Notes: generated by a model from the letters alone, not told the origin. Counted from the first letter of the stretch, positions 15,976-24,492 are shown. The stretch is DNA of 47,669 nt from CAUUGB01 sp963544615 (GCA_963544615.1 CAUUGB010000002.1:1-47669), one strand, 5' to 3'. Numbers and translations: made by a program.

Positions 15976-16051
15976 ACCTAGGAAGGTCTTGCTCCTCACC
16001 GGGCTTGTACGTTCCTAGACTAAAGCTTCGCACCAGCGGGTGCGAATTTTT
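15976..16051 (+). ncRNA. Probable 76-nt structured small RNA or leader
   Basis: From the predicted +1 to the T-run the RNA forms a 7-bp outer helix (CTAGGAA 15978-15984 with TTCCTAG 16012-16018), a possible inner 4-bp hairpin GCTC/GGGC with loop CTCACC, a short linker, then the terminator hairpin. The CACC of the inner loop could pair with GGTG of the terminator's 3' arm, a possible switch. It does not match tRNA, tmRNA, the SRP core, or the T-box, fluoride or preQ1 motifs that I could compare by eye. It is followed 6 bases later by a 25-codon hydrophobic ORF. Confidence 0.6.
16027..16051 (+). terminator. Intrinsic terminator of the small RNA
   Basis: Perfect 8-bp stem TTCGCACC (16027-16034) with GGTGCGAA (16039-16046), 4-base loop AGCG, then TTTTT. 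Confidence 0.88.
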
Positions 16052-16057
16052 ATAGCT

Positions 16058-16135
16058 ATGAGCAATAAGCCAGTAATCATTTTCTTGGTAGTTTTAGTTT
16101 TACTCTTGATTTGTATTTCACCAGTTAGGGCGTAG
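16058..16135 (+). CDS. 25-aa signal-peptide-like hydrophobic ORF
   Basis: ATG-to-TAG ORF of 25 codons: MSNKPVIIFL, then VVLVLLLICIS, then PVRA. It is a short basic head, about 16 hydrophobic residues and a P-V-R-A end that resembles a signal-peptidase cleavage site, with the stop right there. There is no Shine-Dalgarno; the ATG is 6 bases after the T-run of the upstream terminator. It could be a membrane micropeptide (as in type I toxin systems), the remnant of a decayed exported protein, or chance. Translation is unproven. Confidence 0.4.
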   Translation: MSNKPVIIFLVVLVLLLICISPVRA

Positions 16136-16145
16136 GGTTTTCGGT

Positions 16146-16151
16146 TATAAT
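16146..16151 (+). promoter_or_regulatory. -10 box, leaderless start at 16158
   Basis: TATAAT, six bases (GCCCTT), then ATG. The gene therefore has its own start and does not need readthrough from the small RNA. Confidence 0.7.
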
Positions 16152-16157
16152 GCCCTT

Positions 16158-17240
16158 ATGGCAAAAGGACGTTGGCAGATTTTGGATTTTTTCCGTGGCG
16201 TAGCGATTATTTGCGTAGTTTTGGATCACTGTTTTGCTTGGGTTAATCCGCCTACCCCGATTGCTGATTATAAAAGATGGCTAATTTTTTCTACCGGACC
16301 ATTATTTTTTTTAGCTGGGATTACTTTTGCACTTTCTTTTTATAGCCGCTTGCCAAAGTTTATTACCCAGCCTTGCCATGGCATTGATTATTTAAAGCAA
16401 TATTTTGCTTATGTGGGTAAAAAAGCGAGCAAATTGGTGGGAGCTTATTTATTAGCGATGCTGCTGATTACTAGTTGGCAAGAGAATTTTTCTTTAAGTT
16501 GGTATTTTCATCAAGTCTTAACTTTTCCTCACCAATTTTATTTTATTAGTATTTATCTGCAGCTTTTGTTAGTAGCGCCTTTAATTAGTTACAGCTGGGT
16601 ATTTTACCAGCACAAATTTAATTTTTCTTTATCTCAAGTATTGGTATGGGGCAACCTAGTTTATTTAACTATGGCTCTGGCAGCTAACACTTGGCCAATT
16701 TTAGCTGCCACTTGGTGGCGTCCGGCTCAGTTGCTTGGTGGTGGGATACAATTGTGGCTTTTTTCTTTGGGTACTTGCTTTACTTATGCTTATTTGCACG
16801 GTTGCTTTAATGAAAAAAAATTCAGTCCAGCCCTAGCTTTATGTTTGGGTATCACTGACATTGCTGTAGTAAAATTTACTCCGATTAACCAACATATTTT
16901 TGCTCATCCGCCAAATTTTTATACTATTTTTTATTTAGTGGGAGTCTTGGTGCTCTTGTGGGGGATTTACCAATATCAAGCTGCTAGCTTAATAGTTAAA
17001 CCAATTAGTTTTTTAGGTAAAAATTCTTTAAGTATTTTTCTTTATCATAGTTTTTTTATGGAAAAAATATATCAAAATTTATCTTTTTTCACTACCCATC
17101 ATTTCAAGTGGCAATTGGCGATTTTAGCCATTTTGTCAACTGCTGCTTCTTTACTGTGGTGGCTGGGATTAACTCGGGTATGGCAACTTGGTAAGTTTTT
17201 ATTAAATTCCCACCAAAGCAGTCGTTACCGTCTTAAATAA
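16158..17240 (+). CDS. Multi-pass membrane acyltransferase-like protein
   Basis: A 360-aa integral membrane protein with about ten hydrophobic segments. The N-terminus WQILDFFRGVAIICVVLDHCFAW has the R-x-x-D-x-x-R-G-x-A and following His pattern shared by acyltransferase-3 and DUF1624/HGSNAT-type proteins (read here as ILDFFRG...LDH). The late segment FLGKNSLSIFLYHSFFMEKIY also matches the acyltransferase-3 ending. Such proteins move acyl groups onto envelope sugars. The substrate cannot be inferred. It is separated from glyS by 15 bases but glyS has its own promoter. Confidence 0.75.
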   Translation: MAKGRWQILDFFRGVAIICVVLDHCFAWVNPPTPIADYKRWLIFSTGPLFFLAGITFALSFYSRLPKFITQPCHGIDYLKQYFAYVGKKASKLVGAYLLAMLLITSWQENFSLSWYFHQVLTFPHQFYFISIYLQLLLVAPLISYSWVFYQHKFNFSLSQVLVWGNLVYLTMALAANTWPILAATWWRPAQLLGGGIQLWLFSLGTCFTYAYLHGCFNEKKFSPALALCLGITDIAVVKFTPINQHIFAHPPNFYTIFYLVGVLVLLWGIYQYQAASLIVKPISFLGKNSLSIFLYHSFFMEKIYQNLSFFTTHHFKWQLAILAILSTAASLLWWLGLTRVWQLGKFLLNSHQSSRYRLK

Positions 17241-17243
17241 TGC

Positions 17244-17249
17244 TATAAT
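17244..17249 (+). promoter_or_regulatory. -10 box, leaderless start of glyS
   Basis: TATAAT, six bases (AGGCAC), then ATG at 17256. Confidence 0.7.
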
Positions 17250-17255
17250 AGGCAC

Positions 17256-18653
17256 ATGAGTGCATATAAAAAACTTGAAGAATTGGTTTCTTTTTGTAAG
17301 TCACGTGGTTTTGTTTATCCTTCGAGTGAAATTTATGGTGGTTTAGGGGCTATTTATGATTATGGTCATTACGGCACCTTGCTAAAAAATAATTTGCGCG
17401 ACCGTTGGTGGCGAGAAATGGTTACCCTACACGAAGATGTAGTTGGCTTAGATAGTGCTATTTTTATGGCTCCAGTAGCGTGGAAGGCTTCAGGTCATCT
17501 GGACAATTTTGATGACCCCCAAATTGATTGTAAATCTTGTCACTCTAGACTTAGAGCCGATCATCTACTAGAAAAATATGGGATTAATGATGATAAACAA
17601 ACCTTAGAGGTGATTAACCAACATTTAGATGAGCTCAAAGCGGCTGGCAAACTTAAGTGCAGTGAATGCGGCAGCAAACAGTTAACCAAGGCTAAGCGCT
17701 TTTCTTTAATGGTGAAATCTAATATTGGTTCTCCCACCGATGATTTTTGTGAAGAAAATGTGGTTTATCTGCGTCCTGAGACATGTGGCGGTATTTATTT
17801 GGAGTACAAAAATGTACTTGACTCACTACATTTACAATTACCTTTTGGAATTGCTCAAGTGGGCAAAGCATTTCGCAATGAAATTATTGCCAGACAATTT
17901 ATTTTTCGCACGAGAGAATTTGAACAAATGGAAATGCAGTATTTTCTCCATCCAGAACAAATGGAGGAGAAATACCAATATTGGCGACAACAACGTTGGC
18001 GTTGGTATCTGGAATTAGGCATTGCTCCAGAAAAACTGCGTTGGTTTAAGCATGTTAAGCTTTCTCATTACGCTTCGGCTGCTTTTGACATTGAATATGA
18101 TAGTCAGTTTTTAGGTGGCTTTAAGGAAATTGAGGGCATTCATGCACGAGGTGATTGGGATTTATCGCAACATCAAAAATTCTCTGGAGTAGATTTGAGT
18201 TATTACGATCAGCAAACTAAAAAGCGCTTTATTCCTCATATTATGGAAACCTCAGTGGGGCTTAATCGCTTGACCTTAATGGTTTTAGATCATGCTTATA
18301 CTCTTGAAGACATTGGGGAGAGTAAACGTTTGGTGCTTAAAATTCATCCCCAACTTGCTCCGGTGAAAGTGGCCGTATTTCCTCTGTTGCGCAATAAAGC
18401 TGACTTGGTAGCAAAGGCACGCGCTTTATCTGGTAAACTAAGGCCGCTTTATCAAATTGAATTTGATGACCATGGTAATATTGGCAAGCGCTATCGGCGG
18501 CAAGATGAAATTGGCACCCCCTTTTGTGTGACGGTTGATTTTACCACTTTAAGTGAGCAAACAGTTACCGTGAGAGATCGCGATAGCATGGTTCAAGAGC
18601 GAGTGAGTATAGCTAAATTAGCTAATTACTTAAAAACTAAATTCAAATTTTAA
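17256..18653 (+). CDS. glyS: Glycyl-tRNA synthetase, dimeric (archaeal/eukaryal-like) type
   Basis: Class II enzyme that charges tRNA-Gly. 465 aa. The start ELVSFCKSRGFVYPSSEIYGGL is the family hallmark. CXXC pairs at CKSC and CSEC (about 91-94 and 127-130) suggest a zinc insert. Motif 2 is FRNEIIARQFIFRTREFEQME (about 207-227), and motif 3 is GLNRLTLMVLDHAY near 334. The C-terminal anticodon domain has GNIGKRYRRQDEIGTPFCVTVD. It heads a tight run with the two Mur ligases; the next ATG comes one base after its stop. Confidence 0.96.
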   Translation: MSAYKKLEELVSFCKSRGFVYPSSEIYGGLGAIYDYGHYGTLLKNNLRDRWWREMVTLHEDVVGLDSAIFMAPVAWKASGHLDNFDDPQIDCKSCHSRLRADHLLEKYGINDDKQTLEVINQHLDELKAAGKLKCSECGSKQLTKAKRFSLMVKSNIGSPTDDFCEENVVYLRPETCGGIYLEYKNVLDSLHLQLPFGIAQVGKAFRNEIIARQFIFRTREFEQMEMQYFLHPEQMEEKYQYWRQQRWRWYLELGIAPEKLRWFKHVKLSHYASAAFDIEYDSQFLGGFKEIEGIHARGDWDLSQHQKFSGVDLSYYDQQTKKRFIPHIMETSVGLNRLTLMVLDHAYTLEDIGESKRLVLKIHPQLAPVKVAVFPLLRNKADLVAKARALSGKLRPLYQIEFDDHGNIGKRYRRQDEIGTPFCVTVDFTTLSEQTVTVRDRDSMVQERVSIAKLANYLKTKFKF

Positions 18654-18654
18654 C

Positions 18655-19893
18655 ATGCAACTCCTGCTAAAAAATATTATTTATCGCTTAAAACGTGTTT
18701 ATCATTGGTTAATTACGGGAGTGAGAACTGGTTTGGTGTATCAGCTTTATTATGGTTTTCCCGAAAAAAAATTAAAAATAATTGCCATCACTGGCACTGA
18801 TGGCAAAACCACCAGCGCTACTTTGGTCTATCAATTACTCAAACAAGCCAATTTTAAGGTGGCTTTAATTTCAACGGTCGCCGCCTATATTGGCAGTGAA
18901 AAAATTGACACGGGTTTTCATGTGACATCGCCAGCTCCTCATCAACTATATGCTTTTATGGCACAAATGGTGAAAAAAAAAGTGGAATATTTAGTGCTGG
19001 AAGTGACTTCACAAGGTGCTTATCAGTGGCGTGATTGGGGTATTCACCCTTTAATTGCTGGAGTCACTAATGTGGAGCGTGATCATTTAGATTATCACTT
19101 AACTTGGGAAAATTATTTAGCGGCTAAAATGCTAATTTTAAATAAAGCCAAAACTGTAATTGCCAACAGTGACGGCAATTATTTCTCTGCTTTAAAAAAA
19201 AATTTGCACAATCATATTAACCTGTTAACTTTTAGTAAAAATACACGCTTTAGTGCTTCTTTGGAAAAAATTATTCGCACTAAATTTAGTGAAGATTTTA
19301 ATCGTTTAAATGCCTATTTAGCTTTAAGCATTGCTAAACAATTAGGACTAGCTGATAAGCAGTTAATTGCTGGTTTGAGTCAATTTCAATTACCCCCAGG
19401 CAGAATGCAATTTATTCCCAATAAATTAAACGCTGTAGTCATTGTTGATTTTGCTCATACTCCAGCAGGACTAGAAGCTGCTGTTAAAAGCATTCGCCGC
19501 AACCACTGTCAAAAAGGCAAAAAGTTAGTGGTAGTTTTTGGTTGCGCTGGTTTACGTGACGCGAGTAAAAGACCAGTAATGGGACGGTTGGGAGCTGGTT
19601 TGGCAGATTTGGCAATTTTTACTGCTGAAGATCCACGCAGTGAAAATATATGGACAATTATTAATCAAATGAAAAGTAACCTCACTCCTTTTGAAGCTAA
19701 AGTGATGTCCATACCTCATCGGGCACAAGCGGTTAGTTTTGCCTTAAATCATTATGCTAAAAATGGCAATACAGTGGCAATTTTTGGCAAAGGACATGAA
19801 AATAGCATGAATTATGATGGCAAAAGTGAAACACCTTGGAATGATATTGAAGCTTGTCAAAAATATTTACGCCGTTTAGAGAAAAAGAATTAA
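18655..19893 (+). CDS. Mur ligase, MurE-like, lacking the N-terminal UDP-sugar domain
   Basis: ATP-dependent amino-acid ligase of the Mur family, cytoplasmic peptidoglycan precursor pathway. 412 aa. The P-loop GTDGKTT is already at residues 47-53, so domain 1 of canonical MurE (about 90-100 residues) is reduced to about 40. Further motifs: EVTSQGAYQWRDWG, GVTNVERDHLDYH, FNRLNAYLALSIA, VVDFAHTPAGLEAAVK, VFGCAGLRDASKRPVMG and AEDPRSENIW in the place of the MurE DNPR motif. The EDPR variant leaves the identity of the added amino acid open. One base separates it from glyS and one from the next ligase. Confidence 0.87.
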   Translation: MQLLLKNIIYRLKRVYHWLITGVRTGLVYQLYYGFPEKKLKIIAITGTDGKTTSATLVYQLLKQANFKVALISTVAAYIGSEKIDTGFHVTSPAPHQLYAFMAQMVKKKVEYLVLEVTSQGAYQWRDWGIHPLIAGVTNVERDHLDYHLTWENYLAAKMLILNKAKTVIANSDGNYFSALKKNLHNHINLLTFSKNTRFSASLEKIIRTKFSEDFNRLNAYLALSIAKQLGLADKQLIAGLSQFQLPPGRMQFIPNKLNAVVIVDFAHTPAGLEAAVKSIRRNHCQKGKKLVVVFGCAGLRDASKRPVMGRLGAGLADLAIFTAEDPRSENIWTIINQMKSNLTPFEAKVMSIPHRAQAVSFALNHYAKNGNTVAIFGKGHENSMNYDGKSETPWNDIEACQKYLRRLEKKN

Positions 19894-19894
19894 G

Positions 19895-21247
19895 ATGCAC
19901 TATCATTTGGTGGGGATTAAAGGTGTGGCGATGACAGCTTTAGCCGGCATTTTAACTGATGCCGGTCACCAAGTTACCGGCAGTGATGTGGCCGAAAATT
20001 TTGTCACCGCCAAGGTACTAGCGAGTTTGCCCATTACCCCTCAAATAGGTTTTGCAAAAAGTAATTTACCAGCCACTACTCAAGCGGTAGTTTTTTCTGG
20101 AGCTCATGGGGGTAGTAGCAATCCGCAAGTAGTAGCAGCAAAAAAACTTTGTTTGCCAGTTTTTTCTCATATGCAGTTTTTAGCTACTTTATTTAACCAC
20201 AAGCAGGGTTTGGCTGTATGTGGGGTGGGGGGTAAATCAACCATCTCTGCGATGTTAGCTTTTGTTTTAGAACAAATTGACCCGCAAAGCTACAGTGTGG
20301 GTGTGGGGGAGATTTTAGGTCTACCTGCCACTGGCAAATACCGTCAAAACCAACCACTTTTTATAGTGGAAGCAGATGAATACGTGGCTGACCCGAGTGT
20401 AAAAAGCCAACCAATTATTCCCAGAATGAGTTTTTTGCAACCAGAAACCATTATTTGTGCCAACTTAAAATTTGATCATCCCGATGTATATGAAAATTTT
20501 GCTCACACCAAAAGTGTTTATGCCAACTTTTTTCTTTCTCTAAAACCCAATGGCAAGCTAATTTATTCTCTCGATGACGCTAATTTAGCTAAGTTATGCC
20601 AACAGGTGAAACAAAAGCGCCCCGATATTACTCTGCTTAGTTTTTCTCGCTGTCATCCTGGGAGTAATTATACTCTGGCTGATTTGGCAATTGATTTGCA
20701 AGTGCCGGGTGAATTTAATCGTCTTAATGCTTTAGCTGCTTTGGCTGCTTTAGAAAGTTATGGTTATAAGCGGTCAAAAATTTTCTCTGCTTTAGCAAAA
20801 TATCGCAGTGTTAAAAGACGTCTAGAGTTAATTAAGAGTAAAAATGGGATTGTTTATTGGGATGATTATGCTCATCATCCCAGTGAAATTAGTGCTGCTA
20901 TTGAAGCAATTGTCAGTAAATATCCAGGGCAAAAATTAACAGTGGCTTTTCAACCCCATACTTATTCGCGAACTAAAAGTTTATTAACTGAATTTGCCCA
21001 CTCGCTTGCTGGTAATTGGCAAACTTTACTGGTAGACATTTTCTCCTCAGCCAGAGAGAGTGTTGACCCTAGCATTAACGCAGAAATGTTAGTGGCAAAA
21101 ATTAATCAACTCCACGCTGGTCCACCAGCAATCAACGTGCACAACAATCAACAATTAGCCGCTTATTTAAGGAACAATTTAAGAGAACATGAGGTATTTT
21201 TAAGCTTAGGGGCGGGTGATATTTACTTAGTCCATCAGCAACTCTAA
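19895..21247 (+). CDS. Mur ligase of the MurC/Mpl type with unusual P-loop
   Basis: 450 aa, full length for MurC/Mpl. The N-terminal Rossmann motif is HLVGIKGVAMTALAGIL. The ATP site reads GVGGKST at 110-116 where MurC and Mpl normally have GTHGKTT. Then VEADEYVADP, ANLKFDHPDVYEN (closer to Mpl than MurC), EFNRLNALAALAAL, RRLELIKS, DDYAHHPSEISAAI and FQPHTYSRT. It either adds L-Ala to UDP-MurNAc (MurC) or recycles a tripeptide (Mpl). As no other MurC is in view, I favour the de novo role, moderately. It is co-transcribed with glyS and the MurE-like gene. Confidence 0.87.
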   Translation: MHYHLVGIKGVAMTALAGILTDAGHQVTGSDVAENFVTAKVLASLPITPQIGFAKSNLPATTQAVVFSGAHGGSSNPQVVAAKKLCLPVFSHMQFLATLFNHKQGLAVCGVGGKSTISAMLAFVLEQIDPQSYSVGVGEILGLPATGKYRQNQPLFIVEADEYVADPSVKSQPIIPRMSFLQPETIICANLKFDHPDVYENFAHTKSVYANFFLSLKPNGKLIYSLDDANLAKLCQQVKQKRPDITLLSFSRCHPGSNYTLADLAIDLQVPGEFNRLNALAALAALESYGYKRSKIFSALAKYRSVKRRLELIKSKNGIVYWDDYAHHPSEISAAIEAIVSKYPGQKLTVAFQPHTYSRTKSLLTEFAHSLAGNWQTLLVDIFSSARESVDPSINAEMLVAKINQLHAGPPAINVHNNQQLAAYLRNNLREHEVFLSLGAGDIYLVHQQL

Positions 21248-21256
21248 ATTTTAGCG

Positions 21257-22138
21257 CTATAAAACAGCATAAAAGTAACCATCAGAAAGAGGAGTTTGGC
21301 TCAAATCGCTGACTTGTTGCCAACTTTTGCCGTCATAAAACATCAATTTGCTACCAGCATATTCTTTTGGCAAAGTAACCGTCATCACTCCATTTTCAGG
21401 GCTGGTAGTAAATTTTAATTGCCAGGCTAAAGGCCTGCTACCACCATCTTTGCTGGCAGTGTCTGGTAACATCACCACTTCACCATCTAAACCCGCTGGC
21501 AAACCCATGGCTTGCATGAGCAAAAAATCTTGGCTATTTTGGAAAATTTTACTCGCTAGAGTAATTCCTAAAGACTCAATAGTTAAAGTCTGTTGCCCAG
21601 TTTGAAAATAAAACCATGGTGAACTGACAGCATAAGGGGTGCTACTGGCAAAATTAATCAGTAATTGACCTTGTTTAACCAAGTGATTAATACAAGCTCC
21701 CCCAGCACTGCAAGTTCCAAAGCGATTTTTAGTTTTGGTTGGCAGTGAGCTTAAATCTAGTTCCCCCATAAAGGCTTGCTGTCCACCTTCGCGCTCGCTT
21801 TCGGGAACTTTAATTTTAGCCCCACTGGCAGAAACAGCGGCTACGTCATCAACATCATAAACAATTTCATACTCAGCTCCACTGCTTTGTTGAGGTATTC
21901 TCTCTACTTGAATACTGACAAAACGACCCCCAGCTTCACTAAAAGGTTGCAAACTCACTTGAGGGCGCTCTGATAAGGGCAAAACATTTTCTGGGGCTGA
22001 GAGGCGTTTTTTTGGTTTGCTAGCTGCTGGTTGTTCGGGTAGTGGGGTGTTTTTTTCTTTAGCTTGCCACCAAAAAATGCCCGCGATGATGAATAATAAA
22101 ATTCCTGCTATTAAAGTAAAAGTTATTTTTTTGTTCAT
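21257..22138 (-). CDS. Membrane-anchored protein with beta-rich exported domain
   Basis: A 293-aa protein. N-terminal membrane anchor at about 6-25 (FTLIAGILLFIIAGIFWWQA), then a Pro/Lys-rich linker, then a beta-rich domain: YEIVYDVDDVAAVSASGAKI near residue 100 suggests a cohesin-like or Ig-like beta sandwich. It has two close Cys in RFGTCSAGGACINHL. No catalytic motif seen. It has its own leaderless promoter and is convergent with the Mur ligase gene (9 bases between stops, no terminator visible). Confidence 0.72.
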   Translation of the reverse strand: MNKKITFTLIAGILLFIIAGIFWWQAKEKNTPLPEQPAASKPKKRLSAPENVLPLSERPQVSLQPFSEAGGRFVSIQVERIPQQSSGAEYEIVYDVDDVAAVSASGAKIKVPESEREGGQQAFMGELDLSSLPTKTKNRFGTCSAGGACINHLVKQGQLLINFASSTPYAVSSPWFYFQTGQQTLTIESLGITLASKIFQNSQDFLLMQAMGLPAGLDGEVVMLPDTASKDGGSRPLAWQLKFTTSPENGVMTVTLPKEYAGSKLMFYDGKSWQQVSDLSQTPLSDGYFYAVL

Positions 22139-22144
22139 ATGCTT

Positions 22145-22150
22145 ATTTTA
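22145..22150 (-). promoter_or_regulatory. -10 box, leaderless start at 22138
   Basis: TAAAAT on the minus strand, six bases (AAGCAT), then ATG. Confidence 0.6.
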
Positions 22151-22217
22151 GCATGAAAGTGACTAATATGAATTCACAGGCGAGCTAATAATCTCATTGA
22201 GATAAAATCATGATTAA

Positions 22218-23153
22218 TTATTTAGTGGCTGCTTTGATAGCATGGCGATAAACCCGCCAAGGTTTAGGGCCAATATAGGCTTGAGAATTAATAAAAACTA
22301 GCGGTGTACCATATAAATTAGTTCGCGAAATTTCTTGCAGCAAGTATTGCTGTCGACCATTTGTTAAGGAACTTTGCAAACATTCACCCAATGATTGTTT
22401 ATTAAAACCAAAGCTCTCCGCTTGAGCGAGTACCGCCTCACTACTAGCATTAACTTGAGGGTCATTGGCAAAAAGTTGGCTTAAAAAAAGCCAGAAAGCT
22501 GCTTGACTCTCTTTATTCAAGCAGTCAAATAAGCTGACTAAATAATCAGTTTCTGCTTTCACGGGATAATGAGCAAAAATAAAATTAGCTTGATACTCCT
22601 TTGCCAAATTAAAAACACTTTGATACACTTGGCGAGAATAATTACAATTAACACAGCCAATAAAAATTACCTGCTTATTGCTTTGCGGATTTGTCTGAGC
22701 AAAAAGCGACCAGTCAACTCCTGCCATCGTGGGAGTATGATTGGCGGCTGGTTGGCTACCACAAGAAGTCACACTATTGTTTTCTCCACTCATATCCAGC
22801 AAGCATACCCCTGTATCGTTAAGACCACGACAGCTACCATATAAATAAAAATTCATCATGCCTCGAGTTACCCAAAACAAACTTCCTAAAGTGAGAATGG
22901 CAAATATCCAAGACAAAAGTTCAAAATTTTTGGCTGCCAATTTTGCTAGCTGGGGAGACTTAAGGATTAAGCGTGCTACAAAAGCAGCTTTAATTTTTTC
23001 TCTAAAGCCAGTGTTGCAGGGACGCAGCGTAATTCGCCTAAAAACACAATCAAAAGCTTCTTTGGCTAATTGACGATGAGTAGCAGAAAAAATACTCATT
23101 AACCCTAAAATAATAAAGGCAATAATACATGGCATGTTAACGTAAGATATCAA
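22218..23153 (-). CDS. Membrane-tethered DsbA-like thiol oxidoreductase
   Basis: A 311-aa protein. Two hydrophobic segments (about 5-24 and 84-106) tether a thioredoxin-fold domain from about residue 145. The active site is GCVNCNYSR (CxxC near 168-171) after a VIFIG strand, and the cis-Pro loop is LYGTPLVFIN near 288-297, as in DsbA-type proteins. Extra Cys occur in the cytoplasmic-looking loop (AFDCVFRR, RPCNTGF) and after TM2 (GSCRGLNDTGVCLL), which may relay electrons. The start overlaps the end of sufS by 17 bases. It probably forms or isomerises disulfides in exported proteins. The redox direction cannot be told. Confidence 0.78.
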   Translation of the reverse strand: MISYVNMPCIIAFIILGLMSIFSATHRQLAKEAFDCVFRRITLRPCNTGFREKIKAAFVARLILKSPQLAKLAAKNFELLSWIFAILTLGSLFWVTRGMMNFYLYGSCRGLNDTGVCLLDMSGENNSVTSCGSQPAANHTPTMAGVDWSLFAQTNPQSNKQVIFIGCVNCNYSRQVYQSVFNLAKEYQANFIFAHYPVKAETDYLVSLFDCLNKESQAAFWLFLSQLFANDPQVNASSEAVLAQAESFGFNKQSLGECLQSSLTNGRQQYLLQEISRTNLYGTPLVFINSQAYIGPKPWRVYRHAIKAATK

Positions 23154-24357
23154 TCACCTTTCTTAAAGCTTGTGCAAATTGTTCTGCTTCATCTAAAGTA
23201 TTATAAAAATAAAAAGAAGCTCGCACACTTCCGGTTATTTTTTTCTGCGCAAACCAAGAATGCACACAATGCTGCCCAGAGCGGACGGCAATATTAAAAG
23301 TTTTATCAAGCAACATGGCAATTTGGTGACAATCAATACCAGGCAGATAAAAAGAAAAAATACCACCGCGAAGTTTAGGGTCAGCCGGTCCTAAAAGACG
23401 CAGGCCTTCAATTTGGCCACATTGAGTGGTTAAATATTGGTTAATAGCTAATTCTGTTTGTTGAATTTGCTTCATACCCACTTGTTGAAGATAATCCACC
23501 GCTGCAGCTAAGCCAACAATCCCAGCATAGTCTTGCAGCCCAGCTTCAAATTTTTCTGGCGCTGGTAAAAACTCCACACTATGGTAAGTAGTGGCTGCCA
23601 CTGTGTCACCACCCACCATAAAAGGCTGTAAAGTTTGTAGTAATTTTGCTTTGCCATAAAACACTCCCATACCTGAGGGACCCAACATTTTATGACCAGA
23701 AAAACTCAAAAAGTCAGTGTCTAGTTTGTTAACATTAATACTCTGATGAGGAACTGCTTGAGCACCATCAAAATGCACCAGGGCATGTTTTTGGTGAGCT
23801 AATTGAACAATTTTTTCTGCTGGAATACTCACGCCATCTAAATTAGAAGTCAGTCCTAAGGAAACCAAGCGTACTTGAGAGTTTTGCTCTAAAAGTTGTC
23901 TAAAATTATCTAAACTAAAAGTGCCATCATTATTGCTATGGCAAATTAATAATTTAATTTTTTTCTTTTGAGCCAAACGCAACCAAGGCACTAAATTAGA
24001 ATTGTGTTCTTTATCACCAATAATTACTTGGTCGCCATTTTCCCAAGCAAAACTATTGGCCAACAAATTAATACCTTCGGTAGTATTACGAGTAAAAATA
24101 ATTTCTTGGGAAGTTTTACTCCCTAAAAACTTAGCCAATTTAGCTCTGGCAGTTTGCACTTCTTGCTGGACTCGCGCTGCTAAGTGATGCATGCTTCTAC
24201 CTGCACAAGCAGGGTAATCGCGCAGATAAGCTAAAACAGCATCAATTACCTTTTGTGGTCGCAGCGTTTGACAGGCATTGTCAAAATAAATCGGCGGTTT
24301 ACTAGTTTGCAAAATAGGAAAATCATCTCGATAAAATTTACTTTTGCCAAACATCAT
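23137..24357 (-). CDS. sufS: Cysteine desulfurase, SufS-like
   Basis: PLP enzyme that removes sulfur from cysteine for Fe-S cluster building. 406 aa. The start RDDFPILQTSKPPIYFDNACQT is the SufS form. ITRN-TTEGIN equivalents are IFTRNTTEGINLLANS (about 89-104). HFDGAQAVPHQSINV and the PLP lysine in FLSFSGHKMLGPSGMGVFY (near 222) follow. The active-site Cys is in RSGQHCVHSW near 366. This is the class V SufS type, distinct from the IscS type at 44695. No SufBCD or SufU gene is adjacent. The downstream partner is the DsbA-like gene. Confidence 0.92.
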   Translation of the reverse strand: MMFGKSKFYRDDFPILQTSKPPIYFDNACQTLRPQKVIDAVLAYLRDYPACAGRSMHHLAARVQQEVQTARAKLAKFLGSKTSQEIIFTRNTTEGINLLANSFAWENGDQVIIGDKEHNSNLVPWLRLAQKKKIKLLICHSNNDGTFSLDNFRQLLEQNSQVRLVSLGLTSNLDGVSIPAEKIVQLAHQKHALVHFDGAQAVPHQSINVNKLDTDFLSFSGHKMLGPSGMGVFYGKAKLLQTLQPFMVGGDTVAATTYHSVEFLPAPEKFEAGLQDYAGIVGLAAAVDYLQQVGMKQIQQTELAINQYLTTQCGQIEGLRLLGPADPKLRGGIFSFYLPGIDCHQIAMLLDKTFNIAVRSGQHCVHSWFAQKKITGSVRASFYFYNTLDEAEQFAQALRKVIDILR

Positions 24358-24363
24358 TTTTAT

Positions 24364-24369
24364 ATCATA
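24364..24369 (-). promoter_or_regulatory. -10 box, leaderless start of sufS
   Basis: TATGAT on the minus strand, six bases (ATAAAA), then ATG at 24357. Divergent from the promoter at 24493. Confidence 0.5.
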
Positions 24370-24492
24370 TCACAGAATTTACTCAGGAAGATAAAGGGGT
24401 GATAATTTTTGTTTAATGTTGACCTGCTTGAACCTGGTAAAGTTTTGTCCACTTTAAGCGAAATTTCTCTTGCATAATTAAAACTTCACCGC

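Noticed and set aside
15976..16051. SRP RNA, 6S RNA or a known riboswitch
   Set aside because: Length and motifs do not fit: no GGAAG...AGCAGC core of SRP RNA, too short for 6S, and no recognisable ligand-binding core.
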